The notes: generated by a model not told the origin, from the letters alone. A stretch of 52,815 nt of DNA from Trinickia terrae (GCF_005144415.1 NZ_SWJE01000028.1:1-52815), one strand, 5' to 3'; numbered from the stretch's first letter, positions 8,654 through 17,799 are shown. Numbers and translations: made by a program.

Positions 8654-9595
8654 TCAATCCTCAGGCGTGCCCGTCAATCGGCGCGAGCGGGTATAGGCGA
8701 AGTCGTCGCCGGGCTGGCCGGGGAGCGTCTCGCGCGCGACCGCCAGCCATGCGCGCGCCGCGTGCGAGAGGTAGCCGTTCTTGCGCCAGCCGACCGCCAT
8801 GCGCCACGGAATCTCCGGCTCGACGACCGGCTTGCAGGTGAAGTGCGTCGCATCGAGCCGCCGGCAATACGGCGACGGCAGGAGCGCGATGCCGACGCCC
8901 GCATGCACGAGCGCCGCCATGAAATCCCAGTGACTGCTGCGGCCGGCGATGGCGGGCGTAAAGCCGACGCCGCGGCACGCTTCCATGACGACGTCGTTGA
9001 GCGCCAGGCTCTCGTTGTAGAAGACGAAGGGCTCGCTCGCGAGATCGGCGAGACGCACGTTCTCTGCGTCGTCCCAGCGCGAGCCGCGGCGCGCGACGAC
9101 CCACAACAGCTGGTTGGTCATCGGCAGCACGTCGAACATGTTCATGTCGACCGGCTGCAGCACGCCGCCCAATTCCAATTCGCCCGCGATCAGCGCCGCC
9201 TCGATCGCGCGCGAGCCGTGCTCGTAGAGCTTCAATTCGACCTTCGGATAACGCCGCCGGAATTCGGCGATGGCCGGCGTGAAAAGCGAGCCGCCCATCG
9301 GCGGAATGCCGATGGCCAGCTCGCCGCGGCCGAGCGTGCCGACGTCGTCGAGCTCGGCCTGCAGTCGAGCGTGCGCGGCGAGCACCTCCTGGCCGCGCTG
9401 AAAGACGATCCGGCCCTCGTCGGTCAGCATCATCTGGCGGCCTTCGCGCAACAGCAGCGGCGCGCCGATCTCATCTTCGAGCGCCTTGACCATCTTGCTG
9501 ATGGTCGGCTGGGTGACGAACATCCGCTCGGCCGCGACGGTGAAGCTCTGCTGGCGGACCACTTCGATGAAATAGCGCAGCGCGCGGAGTTCCAT
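8654..9595 (-). CDS. LysR family transcriptional regulator
   Basis: A 313-residue LysR regulator. The winged HTH occupies about residues 1-60 (MELRALRYFIEVVRQQSFT, TQPTISKMVKALEDEIG), followed by a periplasmic-binding-protein-like effector domain from about 90 onward. The ATG at 9595 was chosen because AAGGA lies 6 bases upstream; a TTG two codons earlier would also be in frame. It is divergent from the lrgA/lrgB pair with a dyad-rich 116-bp spacer, the classical arrangement for a regulator of its neighbour (compare CidR and cidAB). A DNA-binding role is certain; control of lrgAB is inferred from position. Confidence 0.9.
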   Translation of the reverse strand: MELRALRYFIEVVRQQSFTVAAERMFVTQPTISKMVKALEDEIGAPLLLREGRQMMLTDEGRIVFQRGQEVLAAHARLQAELDDVGTLGRGELAIGIPPMGGSLFTPAIAEFRRRYPKVELKLYEHGSRAIEAALIAGELELGGVLQPVDMNMFDVLPMTNQLLWVVARRGSRWDDAENVRLADLASEPFVFYNESLALNDVVMEACRGVGFTPAIAGRSSHWDFMAALVHAGVGIALLPSPYCRRLDATHFTCKPVVEPEIPWRMAVGWRKNGYLSHAARAWLAVARETLPGQPGDDFAYTRSRRLTGTPED

Positions 9596-9613
9596 GGGCA
9601 ATCCTTCGCTGAA

Positions 9614-9645
9614 ATTCCAATCTGGAATGCATTAGATGATTCTAA
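9614..9645. promoter_or_regulatory. Putative LysR operator: two dyads
   Basis: A perfect dyad ATTCCA-ATC-TGGAAT (9614-9628) of LysR-box length (15 bp), followed by TTAGA-TGAT-TCTAA (9632-9645). Both sit in the spacer between the LysR gene and lrgA, close to the LysR start codon, so autoregulation together with control of lrgA is likely. Confidence 0.55.
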
Positions 9646-9711
9646 GTCATTTTATTTATGGCGAGGCTATTTCTATACTTTCATGCGTCAGATCAAAGAA
9701 AGGTTGCTGCC

Positions 9712-10167
9712 ATGACCCCAAGTCGTTCCATCAGCCTCGCATCGACGCGGTTGGTTGGCGTCGCGGTGCGGGCCGGCAAGATTGCTTTCCAGACCGCGGC
9801 GATTGCCGCCGTCTGGTATGCCGCCGATTTCATCGTGCGCCGGACCGGGTTGCCGGTGTCGGGCGGCGTCGCGGGCCTGGGCCTGCTGCTCGCGCTGCTG
9901 TTCATCGGCCGCGGGGCGGCGCGCTGGATCGAGGACGGCGCCAACTGGCTGCTGTCCGACATGCTGCTGTTCTTCATCCCCGCGACGATCGCGGCCGTCA
10001 AGTACGGCGGCCTGTTCGAGAAGGACGGCTGGCGCCTGGCGCTCGTCGTGATCGCCGGGACGGTGAGCGTGATGATCGCCGTGGCGTTCGCGGTCGACAG
10101 GGCCGCGCGTTTCGAGCGCCGCCTCGCGTTGCGGCGCGTGCTTGCCGCGCGGGACGCGCGCAATTGA
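9712..10167 (+). CDS. lrgA: CidA/LrgA family protein
   Basis: A 151-residue inner-membrane protein of the CidA/LrgA family, holin-like proteins associated with murein hydrolase export, programmed lysis or small-molecule transport. Four hydrophobic stretches are visible (about 20-40, 48-66, 76-100 and 108-130), with the family segment LPVSGGVAGLGLLLALL. The ATG at 9712 has a GAAAGG ribosome site; an upstream in-frame ATG would add 18 residues unlike the family. It is followed by lrgB after 43 bp, and the pair is divergent from the LysR gene. Confidence 0.85.
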   Translation: MTPSRSISLASTRLVGVAVRAGKIAFQTAAIAAVWYAADFIVRRTGLPVSGGVAGLGLLLALLFIGRGAARWIEDGANWLLSDMLLFFIPATIAAVKYGGLFEKDGWRLALVVIAGTVSVMIAVAFAVDRAARFERRLALRRVLAARDARN

Positions 10168-10210
10168 TGGAGCGGGCGCCGGCACTCGAACCGCCGTGCC
10201 CCGAAAACGA

Positions 10211-10936
10211 ATGAATCCCTTCACATCCCAGTTTTTCGCCGGCGTCTCCGCTCAGTGGATCGCCGCCGGTTGCTTCGTTCTGACCGTGGCGCTGTATTTC
10301 GCGATGAAGCGCGTCTACGCGAACGCAAAGAAGCCGTGGCTCGCACCGTTCATCGTGGTGCCGGTGCTGCTGATCGGCTTCCTGGTCGCCGAGCACATTC
10401 CTTATGCCCTGTACTTCCAGGACACGCGCTGGCTGCTGTGGCTGCTCGGCCCGGCGACGGTCGCGTTCGCGGTGCCTATCTACCAGTATCGCGAGTTGAT
10501 GAAGCGCCATTGGATCTCGCTTGCGGCGGGCGTGACGGTCGGCATCGTCGCGGCGGTGGGCGGCTCGCTGCTGCTCGCGAAGCTGCTGCACCTCTCGCCC
10601 GATCTGCAGCGCAGCCTCATGACGCGCTCGGTCTCGACGCCGTTCGCGCTGGCCGTCTCCGACAAGATCCACGCGCCGCGGGAGCTGACCGCGCTGTTCG
10701 TGATCGCGACCGGCATGTGCGGGATGCTGCTCGGCGAGCTGGTGCTCGCGTTCATTCCCGCCAGGACGCGGCTCGCGCGCGGCGCGCTGTATGGGGCGTC
10801 GTCGCATGCGGCCGGGATCTCGAAGGCCCGCGAGCTGGGCGGCGAGGAAGGCGTGGTCGCGAGCCTCACGATGATGATGACGGGGATCGTGATGGTGATG
10901 ATCGCGCCGCTCTTGCCGATGATCCTGCCGATTTAG
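10211..10936 (+). CDS. lrgB: LrgB/CidB family membrane protein
   Basis: A 241-residue polytopic inner-membrane protein of the LrgB family, partner of LrgA in the putative holin/antiholin-like or glycolate/pyruvate transport complex. Six to seven hydrophobic segments are seen. The conserved RSVSTPFALAVSDKI stretch and the C-terminal GASSHAAGISKARELGGEEGVVASL are typical. The start ATG gives the family N-terminus (MNPFTSQFFAGVSAQW); its ribosome site is weak, consistent with coupling to lrgA just upstream. Confidence 0.87.
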   Translation: MNPFTSQFFAGVSAQWIAAGCFVLTVALYFAMKRVYANAKKPWLAPFIVVPVLLIGFLVAEHIPYALYFQDTRWLLWLLGPATVAFAVPIYQYRELMKRHWISLAAGVTVGIVAAVGGSLLLAKLLHLSPDLQRSLMTRSVSTPFALAVSDKIHAPRELTALFVIATGMCGMLLGELVLAFIPARTRLARGALYGASSHAAGISKARELGGEEGVVASLTMMMTGIVMVMIAPLLPMILPI

Positions 10937-11014
10937 GGTGCGAACCGCTTGACGGAGCGCGGGCTTCCCGGCCTGCGCCGCCTGCGAAACCCATCGCAAA
11001 ACTTCGCTTTCCTT

Positions 11015-11023
11015 TGCTACAAT
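11015..11023 (+). promoter_or_regulatory. Putative extended -10 promoter of ahcY
   Basis: TGC-TACAAT forms an extended -10 element (TG one base before TACAAT). The expected transcription start, around 11030, falls right before the SAH riboswitch. No good -35 is visible, which is tolerable with an extended -10. Confidence 0.5.
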
Positions 11024-11033
11024 CGCGCTTCGT

Positions 11034-11150
11034 TCCGAGGAGCGTTGCGACGGATTCTCATCCGCCAGGCTCGGGACGCTTCAATCGGACCACCCGCGCG
11101 TGCAGCTCGCACGACCCCCGCTGGCCGGCTCCATCGAACGGCGCTCACGT
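11034..11150 (+). promoter_or_regulatory. SAH riboswitch
   Basis: The leader of ahcY contains the conserved blocks of the S-adenosylhomocysteine riboswitch in order: CCGAGGAGCGTTGCGAC (11035-11051), GCCAGGCTCGGGACGC (11064-11079) and AACGGCGCTCAC (11138-11149). CCGAG pairs with CTCGG, and GAGCG with CGCTC to form the pseudoknot-type closure. The motif is known upstream of ahcY in beta- and some gammaproteobacteria, where SAH binding turns expression on. It ends about 37 bases before the ahcY start. Confidence 0.9.
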
Positions 11151-11186
11151 CTTAAATTTCTAGAACTTTTTAGAAAGGAGGGCGTG

Positions 11187-12605
11187 ATGAACGCCGCAGT
11201 TATGGATTCCAAGACTCAAGATTTCGTCGTTGCCGACCTCTCCCTCGCCGACTGGGGCCGCAAGGAACTGAACATCGCCGAGACCGAAATGCCGGGTCTC
11301 ATGCAGATCCGCGAAGAGTACAAGGCGCAGCAGCCGCTGAAGGGCGCGCGCATCGCGGGTTCGCTCCACATGACGATCCAGACCGCCGTGCTGATCGAGA
11401 CGCTCAAGGCGCTCGGCGCGGACGTGCGCTGGGCCTCGTGCAACATCTTCTCGACGCAGGACCACGCCGCCGCGGCGATCGCCAAGGGCGGCACGCCGGT
11501 GTTCGCGTTCAAGGGCGAATCGCTCGACGAATACTGGGAGTTCTCGCACCGCATCTTCGAATGGCCGAACGGCGAGTTCGCCAACATGATCCTCGACGAC
11601 GGCGGCGACGCCACGCTGCTCCTGATCCTCGGCTCGAAGGCCGAGAAGGACCGCTCGGTCGTCGCCAAGCCGACCAACGAGGAAGAGGTCGCGCTCTTCA
11701 AGTCGATCGAGCGCCACCTCGAAATCGATCCCGCGTGGTACTCGAAGCGCCTCGCGCAAGTGCAGGGCGTCACCGAGGAAACCACGACCGGCGTGCACCG
11801 CCTCTATCAGATGGAAAAGGACGGCCGCCTGCCGTTCCCGGCGATCAACGTCAACGATTCGGTCACGAAGTCGAAGTTCGACAACCTGTACGGCTGCCGC
11901 GAGTCGCTCGTCGACGGCATCAAGCGCGCGACCGACGTGATGATCGCGGGCAAGATCGCGGTCGTCGCGGGCTACGGCGACGTGGGCAAGGGCTGCGCGC
12001 AGTCGCTGCGCGGCTTGGGCGCCACGGTGTGGGTCACCGAAATCGATCCGATCTGCGCGCTGCAGGCGGCGATGGAAGGCTACCGCGTCGTGACGATGGA
12101 ATACGCGGCCGACAAGGCCGACATCTTCGTGACGGCCACCGGCAACTACCACGTGATCAACCACGATCACATGAAGGCGATGCGCCACAACGCGATCGTC
12201 TGCAACATCGGCCACTTCGACTCGGAAATCGACGTCGCGTCGACGCGCCAGTACCAGTGGGAAAACATCAAGCCGCAGGTCGACCACATCATCTTCCCGG
12301 ACGGCAAGCGCGTGATCCTGCTGGCCGAGGGCCGCCTCGTCAATCTGGGCTGCGCGACGGGCCATCCGTCGTTCGTGATGTCGAACTCGTTCGCGAACCA
12401 GACGCTCGCGCAAATCGAGCTCTTCACGCGCGGCGGCCAGTACGAGAACAAGGTGTACGTGCTGCCGAAGCACCTGGACGAGAAGGTCGCGCGCCTGCAC
12501 CTCGCGCGCATCGGCGCCAACCTGACCGTGTTGTCCGACGATCAGGCAGGCTACATCGGCGTCGACAAGAACGGTCCGTTCAAGCCGAACCACTACCGTT
12601 ACTAA
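11187..12605 (+). CDS. ahcY: Adenosylhomocysteinase (SAH hydrolase)
   Basis: A 472-residue cytosolic NAD-dependent enzyme that hydrolyses S-adenosylhomocysteine to adenosine and homocysteine, removing the product inhibitor of methyltransferases. The Rossmann motif [18 protein letters not shown], the substrate-domain [13 protein letters not shown] and the C-terminal KPNHYRY ending are all present. The ATG is preceded by a strong AAAGGAGG. The SAH riboswitch in the leader fits product-induced expression. A holin-like gene and metF follow on the same strand, grouping homocysteine formation with the folate step that supplies its remethylation. Confidence 0.97.
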   Translation: MNAAVMDSKTQDFVVADLSLADWGRKELNIAETEMPGLMQIREEYKAQQPLKGARIAGSLHMTIQTAVLIETLKALGADVRWASCNIFSTQDHAAAAIAKGGTPVFAFKGESLDEYWEFSHRIFEWPNGEFANMILDDGGDATLLLILGSKAEKDRSVVAKPTNEEEVALFKSIERHLEIDPAWYSKRLAQVQGVTEETTTGVHRLYQMEKDGRLPFPAINVNDSVTKSKFDNLYGCRESLVDGIKRATDVMIAGKIAVVAGYGDVGKGCAQSLRGLGATVWVTEIDPICALQAAMEGYRVVTMEYAADKADIFVTATGNYHVINHDHMKAMRHNAIVCNIGHFDSEIDVASTRQYQWENIKPQVDHIIFPDGKRVILLAEGRLVNLGCATGHPSFVMSNSFANQTLAQIELFTRGGQYENKVYVLPKHLDEKVARLHLARIGANLTVLSDDQAGYIGVDKNGPFKPNHYRY

Positions 12606-12707
12606 GCAACAATACGGCAGTAATCGAGCCGCAATCGGGCAGAAGGCGGGCAGTGCACGGACGGACGCGATACGCGCCGCCGAGCCTGACCGCCCGATGC
12701 CGCCCAA

Positions 12708-12741
12708 GCCGCCGCGCCACGCTTTGTCCCGGCGCGGCGGC
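12708..12741. terminator. GC-rich hairpin downstream of ahcY
   Basis: A perfect 11-bp stem GCCGCCGCGCC / GGCGCGGCGGC with a 12-base loop, about 100 bp after the ahcY stop. There is no run of T after it, so it may be an mRNA-stabilising or pausing hairpin rather than a full terminator. Confidence 0.4.
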
Positions 12742-12780
12742 GCTTCATCGTGCCGGGCCAGAACCGGATAGGAGTTTTCG

Positions 12781-13134
12781 ATGACTTGGCTGCTAACCTG
12801 GGTGATCAACGCACTCGCGCTTCTGATCATCACCTACCTCGTTCCGTCGATCCACATCCGCAGCTTCGGCACCGCGCTCATCGTCGCGCTCGTGCTCGGG
12901 CTCATCAACGCGATCATCCGGCCGGTGCTGATCGTGCTGACGCTGCCCGTCACGCTCGTCACGCTGGGCCTCTTCATTCTGGTGATCAACGCGCTGTGCT
13001 TCTGGCTGTGCGCGTCCTTGCTGAAGGGCTTCGAGGTGTCGGGCTTCTGGGCGGCGTTCTTCGGCTCGATCCTCTACAGCATCGTGTCGTGGCTGCTGTC
13101 GGCGCTGATCTTCGGCAACCGCAACCTCGTCTGA
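12781..13134 (+). CDS. Phage holin-like family membrane protein (PF04020)
   Basis: A 117-residue protein made almost wholly of four transmembrane helices, with a GLINAIIRPVLIVLTLPVTLVTLG core typical of the PF04020 (YvlD-like) family. Despite the family name no phage genes are nearby. It sits between ahcY and metF on the same strand, 30 bp before metF, and is probably cotranscribed with metF. A GATAGGAG ribosome site precedes the ATG. The function is unknown; the inner-membrane location is clear. Confidence 0.85.
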   Translation: MTWLLTWVINALALLIITYLVPSIHIRSFGTALIVALVLGLINAIIRPVLIVLTLPVTLVTLGLFILVINALCFWLCASLLKGFEVSGFWAAFFGSILYSIVSWLLSALIFGNRNLV

Positions 13135-13164
13135 AGCGGTCGCTGCCGGAAACCCCAAAGAATC

Positions 13165-13995
13165 ATGAAACCGATCGAAATCTCATTCGAGTTCTTCCCG
13201 CCGAAGACGCCGGAAGGCATCGAGAAACTGCGCGAGACGCGCAAGCAGCTCGCGCTTCTGAAGCCCAAATTCGTGTCCGTCACGTTCGGCGCCGGCGGCT
13301 CGACGCAGCAAGGCACGCTCGACACCGTCCTCGAGATGGCCGCCGACGGCCTTGAAGCCGCGCCGCACCTGTCGTGCATCGGCTCGTCGAAAGACAGCCT
13401 GCGCGGGATCCTCAACCAATACCGCTCGCATGGCATCCGCCATATCGTCGCGCTGCGCGGCGACCTCCCTTCGGGGATGGGCGAAGTCGGCGAGCTGCGC
13501 TATGCGTCGGAGCTCGTGAGCTTCATTCGCGCGGAGCATGGTGACTGGTTCTGGATCGAAGTGGCGGGCTATCCGGAATACCACCCGCAGTCGCGCTCGC
13601 CGAAGCACGATCTGGAGAACTTCGCGCGCAAAGTGAAGGCCGGCGCCAACTCGGCGATCACGCAGTACTTCTTCAATGCGGACGCCTACTTCCGCTTCGT
13701 CGACGACGCCCGCAAGCTCGGCGTCGACGTGCCGATCGTGCCGGGCATCATGCCGATCACGAATTTCTCGCAGCTGATGCGCTTCTCGGAGATGTGCGGC
13801 GCGGAAGTGCCGCGCTGGGTCGCGCGCCGGCTCGAGAGCTTCGGCGACGATCGCGAAGCGATTCGCGCCTTCGGGCTCGATGTCGTGACGGGTCTGTGTC
13901 AGCGGCTCGTCGACGCGGGCGTGCCGGGGCTGCACTTCTATACGCTCAATGCCTCGGCGGCGACCAAGGCGATTTGCGAGCGCCTGGGCGTTTGA
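13165..13995 (+). CDS. metF: Methylenetetrahydrofolate reductase
   Basis: A 276-residue FAD-dependent enzyme that reduces 5,10-methylene- to 5-methyl-tetrahydrofolate, the methyl donor for methionine synthesis. The N-terminal SFEFFPPKTPEG with its catalytic Glu, VSVTFGAGGSTQ, HIVALRGDLP and GANSAITQYFFN are the conserved TIM-barrel segments of MetF. The length is normal for bacterial MetF. Together with ahcY it serves the methionine/SAM cycle. Confidence 0.96.
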   Translation: MKPIEISFEFFPPKTPEGIEKLRETRKQLALLKPKFVSVTFGAGGSTQQGTLDTVLEMAADGLEAAPHLSCIGSSKDSLRGILNQYRSHGIRHIVALRGDLPSGMGEVGELRYASELVSFIRAEHGDWFWIEVAGYPEYHPQSRSPKHDLENFARKVKAGANSAITQYFFNADAYFRFVDDARKLGVDVPIVPGIMPITNFSQLMRFSEMCGAEVPRWVARRLESFGDDREAIRAFGLDVVTGLCQRLVDAGVPGLHFYTLNASAATKAICERLGV

Positions 13996-14234
13996 GCGGT
14001 TCGGTTTGCGCACGGCTCGCCGTCGTGCGCAGGCGTCGCCTCGCCTCACCTCACCGATCGGCGGGCCGCAGCCGCGGCTCGTCTTTCTTTTCCCTCCGGT
14101 GCATCCATTACCGCCGCTTATCGTTCGTAAGATCGGCGTAATCCCCACCTTCGCCGCAAAAAATATTGACTAAGCTACGATCACGTCGCTGAACGCATCG
14201 CTCGAACCAGAACGGTTACCCAAAGGAGCGCGTC

Positions 14235-15869
14235 ATGTCGAAAGATCGCCGGCTGTCTGTCTTGCGCAAGATCGCCTGTTTCTTGGCTTTCGGCTGTGTT
14301 TTCGCCGCCGGGAGCCTCTCTGCGGGCGCCGCGTCGCTGCCCAACAAGACCCTCGTCTACTGTTCCGAAGGCAGCCCCGCCGGCTTCGACGCCGCGCAGT
14401 ACACGACGAGCGTCGAGTTCAGCGCGTCGGCCTACACCGTCTATAACCGGCTCGTCGAATTCGAGCACGGCGGCACGAAGGTGGAGCCGGGGCTGGCCGA
14501 ATCGTGGGAAATCTCCCCGGACGGCCTCACCTACACGTTCCACTTGCGCCACGGCGTGAAGTTCCAGACGACCTCGTTCTTCAAGCCGACCCGCGAGTTC
14601 AACGCCGACGACGTGATGCTGACGTTCGAACGGATGTTCGATCCGAACCACCCGTTCCGCAAGGCTTACCCGGTGCAGTTGCCGTACTTCACGGACATGG
14701 GGCTCGACAAGAGCATCGCGAAGATCGAGAAGCTCGACCCGTACACGGTCCGCTTCACGCTGAACGCGGTGAACGCGCCGTTTCTGCAGGAAATCGCGAT
14801 GCCGTTCGCGTCGATCCTGTCGGCCGAGTACGTCGAGCAGCTGATGAAGGCCGGCAAGGCGTCCGACATCAATTTCTATCCCGTGGGGACGGGGCCGTTC
14901 ATTTTCCGCAGCTACACCAAGGACGCGACGATCCGCTTCGACGGCAATCCTGACTATTGGAAGCCGGACGTCGTCCAGGTCGGCAAGCTGATTTTCTCGA
15001 TCGCGGTCGACCCGGCCGTGCGCGAGCAGAAGCTGCGGCAGAACGAATGCCAGGTGATGAGCTATCCGCGCCCGCAGGATATTGCGGGGCTGAAGTCCGA
15101 TCCCGATCTGCAGCTGCCGAGCGAAGTTGGCTTCAATCTCGGCTATCTCGCCTACAACGTGACGCACAAGCCGCTCGACAACGCCCAAGTGCGCCAGGCG
15201 CTCGACATGGCGATCAACAAGAAGGCGATCATCGATTCGGTGTATCAGGGCGCGGGGCAGGCGGCGACCAACCCGATGCCGCCGACGCAATGGTCGTATG
15301 ACAAGAGCCTGCGCGACGCGCCGTACGATCCGGACAAGGCCAAGGCGCTGCTCGCCCAGGCCGGCTTCCCGGACGGATTCGACATCACGCTCTGGGCGAT
15401 GCCGGTGCAGCGCCCGTACAACCCGAACGCGCGCTTGATGGCCGAGATGATCCAGGCCGATTGGGCGAAGGTCGGGGTGCGCGCGAAGATCACCACCTAC
15501 GAGTGGGGCGAGTACATCAAGCGCGGCCACGCGGGCGAGCATGATGCCATGCTGATCGGCTGGACCGGCGACAACGGCGATCCGGACAACTGGCTCGGCG
15601 TGCTGCTCGGCTGCGATGCGGTGAACGGCAGCAATTTCGCCAAGTGGTGCTACAAGCCGTTCGAAGAGCTGATCCAGAAGGGCCGCACGACCACCGATAT
15701 CGCGGAGCGCACGAAGTACTACACGCAGGCGCAGCAGCTGTTCAAGCAGCAAGTGCCGTTTACGCCGATTGCGCACTCGACGGTCTACCAGCCGCTGCGC
15801 AAGAACGTCACGGGCTTCAAGATCGATCCGTTCGGGCCGACCCAGTTCTGGTACGTCGGACTCAAATAG
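14235..15869 (+). CDS. dppA: ABC transporter substrate-binding protein, dipeptide type, copy 1
   Basis: A 544-residue periplasmic solute-binding protein of family 5 (SBP_bac_5), homologous to DppA. A signal peptide is visible (basic SKDRR, a hydrophobic core near 14-32, cleavage near SAGAAS). The mature start NKTLVYCSEGSPAGFD and the HLRHGVKFQTT, VGTGPFIFRSYTKD and GWTGDNGDPDNWLG segments are characteristic. A strong AAGGAG lies 6 bases before the ATG. It is the first gene of the transporter cluster and is a tandem paralogue of the next gene, with very high identity through most of the mature domain. Confidence 0.93.
   Translation: MSKDRRLSVLRKIACFLAFGCVFAAGSLSAGAASLPNKTLVYCSEGSPAGFDAAQYTTSVEFSASAYTVYNRLVEFEHGGTKVEPGLAESWEISPDGLTYTFHLRHGVKFQTTSFFKPTREFNADDVMLTFERMFDPNHPFRKAYPVQLPYFTDMGLDKSIAKIEKLDPYTVRFTLNAVNAPFLQEIAMPFASILSAEYVEQLMKAGKASDINFYPVGTGPFIFRSYTKDATIRFDGNPDYWKPDVVQVGKLIFSIAVDPAVREQKLRQNECQVMSYPRPQDIAGLKSDPDLQLPSEVGFNLGYLAYNVTHKPLDNAQVRQALDMAINKKAIIDSVYQGAGQAATNPMPPTQWSYDKSLRDAPYDPDKAKALLAQAGFPDGFDITLWAMPVQRPYNPNARLMAEMIQADWAKVGVRAKITTYEWGEYIKRGHAGEHDAMLIGWTGDNGDPDNWLGVLLGCDAVNGSNFAKWCYKPFEELIQKGRTTTDIAERTKYYTQAQQLFKQQVPFTPIAHSTVYQPLRKNVTGFKIDPFGPTQFWYVGLK
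15207..15298 (+). repeat. 92-bp identical tract shared by dppA copies (first)
   Basis: This segment is identical base for base to 17005-17096. It encodes the stretch from MAINKKAIIDSVYQ to PPTQWSY. Flanking sequence differs at many silent positions, so an uninterrupted 92-bp match suggests gene conversion between the copies. Confidence 0.85.
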
Positions 15870-15963
15870 AGCGTCTGCGGTTCGATGACGCGGCCTTGTG
15901 AGGCACCGCGACGCGGGGCGGGGCACGTTCGCTGCCGGCTTGGCAATGCCTAATTTCCTCCGC

Positions 15964-15992
15964 TTGTTCGCGTCGGGGAAGGTCAGTAATAT
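15964..15992 (+). promoter_or_regulatory. Putative sigma-70 promoter for the second dppA
   Basis: TTGTTC (15964-15969), a 17-bp spacer and TAATAT (15987-15992), 44 bp before the start codon. It lies in the 166-bp spacer between the two dppA copies, so the second copy could be transcribed on its own. Confidence 0.5.
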
Positions 15993-16035
15993 CGCGCTAC
16001 GCCGGCCAGGGCCCGGCTTGAAAACTGGAGGAAAC

Positions 16036-17667
16036 ATGATTCAAACCCGACTGTTGCACGCCTTGCGTACCACCGCGCTCGCCGGCGTTGCCGCAGCGGT
16101 ATCGTTGGGCGCTGCGACGATCTCGCACGCCGCGATTCCGAACAAGACGCTCGTCTACTGCTCAGAAGGCAGCCCCGCAGGCTTCGATCCGGGTCAATAC
16201 ACGACCGGTACGGATTTCACGGCCAACACGTTCACCGTCTATAACCGCCTCGTCGAGTTCGAGCGCGGCGGCACCACGGTCGAGCCTGGCCTTGCCGAGA
16301 AGTGGGACGTGTCGCCCGATGGCCTGACCTACACGTTCCACCTGCGCCACGGCGTCAAGTTCCAGACGACGGCCTACTTCAAGCCGACGCGCGAATTCAA
16401 CGCGGACGACGCCGTGTTCACGTTCCAGCGCATGCTGGACCCGAACCAGCCGTTCCGCAAAGCCTACCCGGTGCAGTTCCCGTACTTCACCGACATGGGC
16501 CTCGACAAGCTGATCACGAAGGTCGAGAAAGTCGACCCGTACACCGTCAAGTTCACGCTGAAGGAAGTGAACGCGCCGTTCATCCAGAACATGGCGATGG
16601 AGTACGCCTCGATCCTGTCGGCCGAATATGCGGACCAGCTGCTCAAGGCCGGCAAGGCCGCGGACATGAATCAGTATCCGGTCGGCACGGGTCCGTTCAT
16701 TTTCCGCAGCTACACGAAGGACGCGACGATCCGCTTCGATGGCAATCCTGACTATTGGAAGCCCGACGCGGTGAAGATCTCGAAGCTGATCTTCGCGATC
16801 ACCCCCGACGCGGGCGTGCGGGTGCAGAAGCTGAAACAGAACGAGTGCCAGGTGATGGCCTATCCGCGCCCGGCCGATATCGCGACGCTGAAAGCCGATC
16901 CGAACCTCGACATGCCGTCGCAGCCGGGCTTCAACCTCGGCTACCTGTCGTACAACGTGACGCACAAGCCGCTCGACAACGTGCAGGTGCGCCAGGCGCT
17001 GGATATGGCGATCAACAAGAAGGCGATCATCGATTCGGTGTATCAGGGCGCGGGGCAGGCGGCGACCAACCCGATGCCGCCGACGCAATGGTCGTACGAC
17101 AAGAACCTGAAGCTCGCGTCGTACGATACGGCGAAGGCGAAGGACCTGCTGACGAAGGCCGGCTTCCCGAACGGCATCGACATCACCCTGTGGGCGATGC
17201 CGGTGCAGCGCCCGTACAACCCGAACGCGCGCCTGATGTCGGAAATGATCCAGGCTGACTGGGCCAAGATCGGCGTGCGCGCGAAGATCGTCACCTATGA
17301 GTGGGGCGAGTACATCAAGCGCGCCCACGCCGGCGAGGACGACACGATGCTGATCGGCTGGACCGGCGACAACGGCGATCCGGACAACTGGCTCGGCACG
17401 CTGCTCGGCTGTGATGCGGTGAACGGCAGCAACTTCGGCAAGTGGTGCTACAAGCCGTTCGACGACCTCGTCAAGAAGGGCCGCGAAACGCCGGACCAGG
17501 CGCAGCGCTCGCAGATCTATACGCAAGCGCAGCAGATCTGGGCGCAGCAGCTGCCGTATTCGCCGATCGCGCACTCGACCGTCTATCAGCCGGTCAGGAA
17601 GACCGTGACCGACATGCGGATCGAGCCGCTCGGCTATCTGCGTTTCGACGGCGTCGGCGTGAAGTAA
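16036..17667 (+). CDS. dppA: ABC transporter substrate-binding protein, dipeptide type, copy 2
   Basis: A 543-residue periplasmic family-5 solute-binding protein, paralogue of the preceding gene. The signal peptide (RLLHALRTTALAGVAAAVSLGAA, cleavage near SHA-A) differs completely from copy 1, while the mature domain is largely the same (NKTLVYCSEGSPAGFD onward). A good GGAGG precedes the ATG; the frame is open 46 codons further up, but those lack a signal sequence. This copy is nearest the permease genes. The two copies may differ in peptide preference or in expression; sequence alone cannot decide. Confidence 0.93.
   Translation: MIQTRLLHALRTTALAGVAAAVSLGAATISHAAIPNKTLVYCSEGSPAGFDPGQYTTGTDFTANTFTVYNRLVEFERGGTTVEPGLAEKWDVSPDGLTYTFHLRHGVKFQTTAYFKPTREFNADDAVFTFQRMLDPNQPFRKAYPVQFPYFTDMGLDKLITKVEKVDPYTVKFTLKEVNAPFIQNMAMEYASILSAEYADQLLKAGKAADMNQYPVGTGPFIFRSYTKDATIRFDGNPDYWKPDAVKISKLIFAITPDAGVRVQKLKQNECQVMAYPRPADIATLKADPNLDMPSQPGFNLGYLSYNVTHKPLDNVQVRQALDMAINKKAIIDSVYQGAGQAATNPMPPTQWSYDKNLKLASYDTAKAKDLLTKAGFPNGIDITLWAMPVQRPYNPNARLMSEMIQADWAKIGVRAKIVTYEWGEYIKRAHAGEDDTMLIGWTGDNGDPDNWLGTLLGCDAVNGSNFGKWCYKPFDDLVKKGRETPDQAQRSQIYTQAQQIWAQQLPYSPIAHSTVYQPVRKTVTDMRIEPLGYLRFDGVGVK
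17005..17096 (+). repeat. 92-bp identical tract shared by dppA copies (second)
   Basis: Mate of 15207-15298; see that entry. The spacing between mates is 1798 bp, close to the length of one duplicated unit. Confidence 0.85.
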
Positions 17668-17799
17668 CAGGCTCGCCGTAAGGCGGGCAAGGTACGCTTC
17701 TTGGCGTACGCCGACAGTCCACGCAATCGTCCGGCGACGAGGGGAGGCCCCCCTCGTCGCCGTTCGCGCTTTTCCTCCTCGAAGATTTAGGGACGAACC

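Noticed and set aside
12781-13134. Prophage, suggested by the holin family name
   Set aside because: No other phage gene is nearby. PF04020 proteins are common chromosomal membrane proteins, and this position next to metF is regular.
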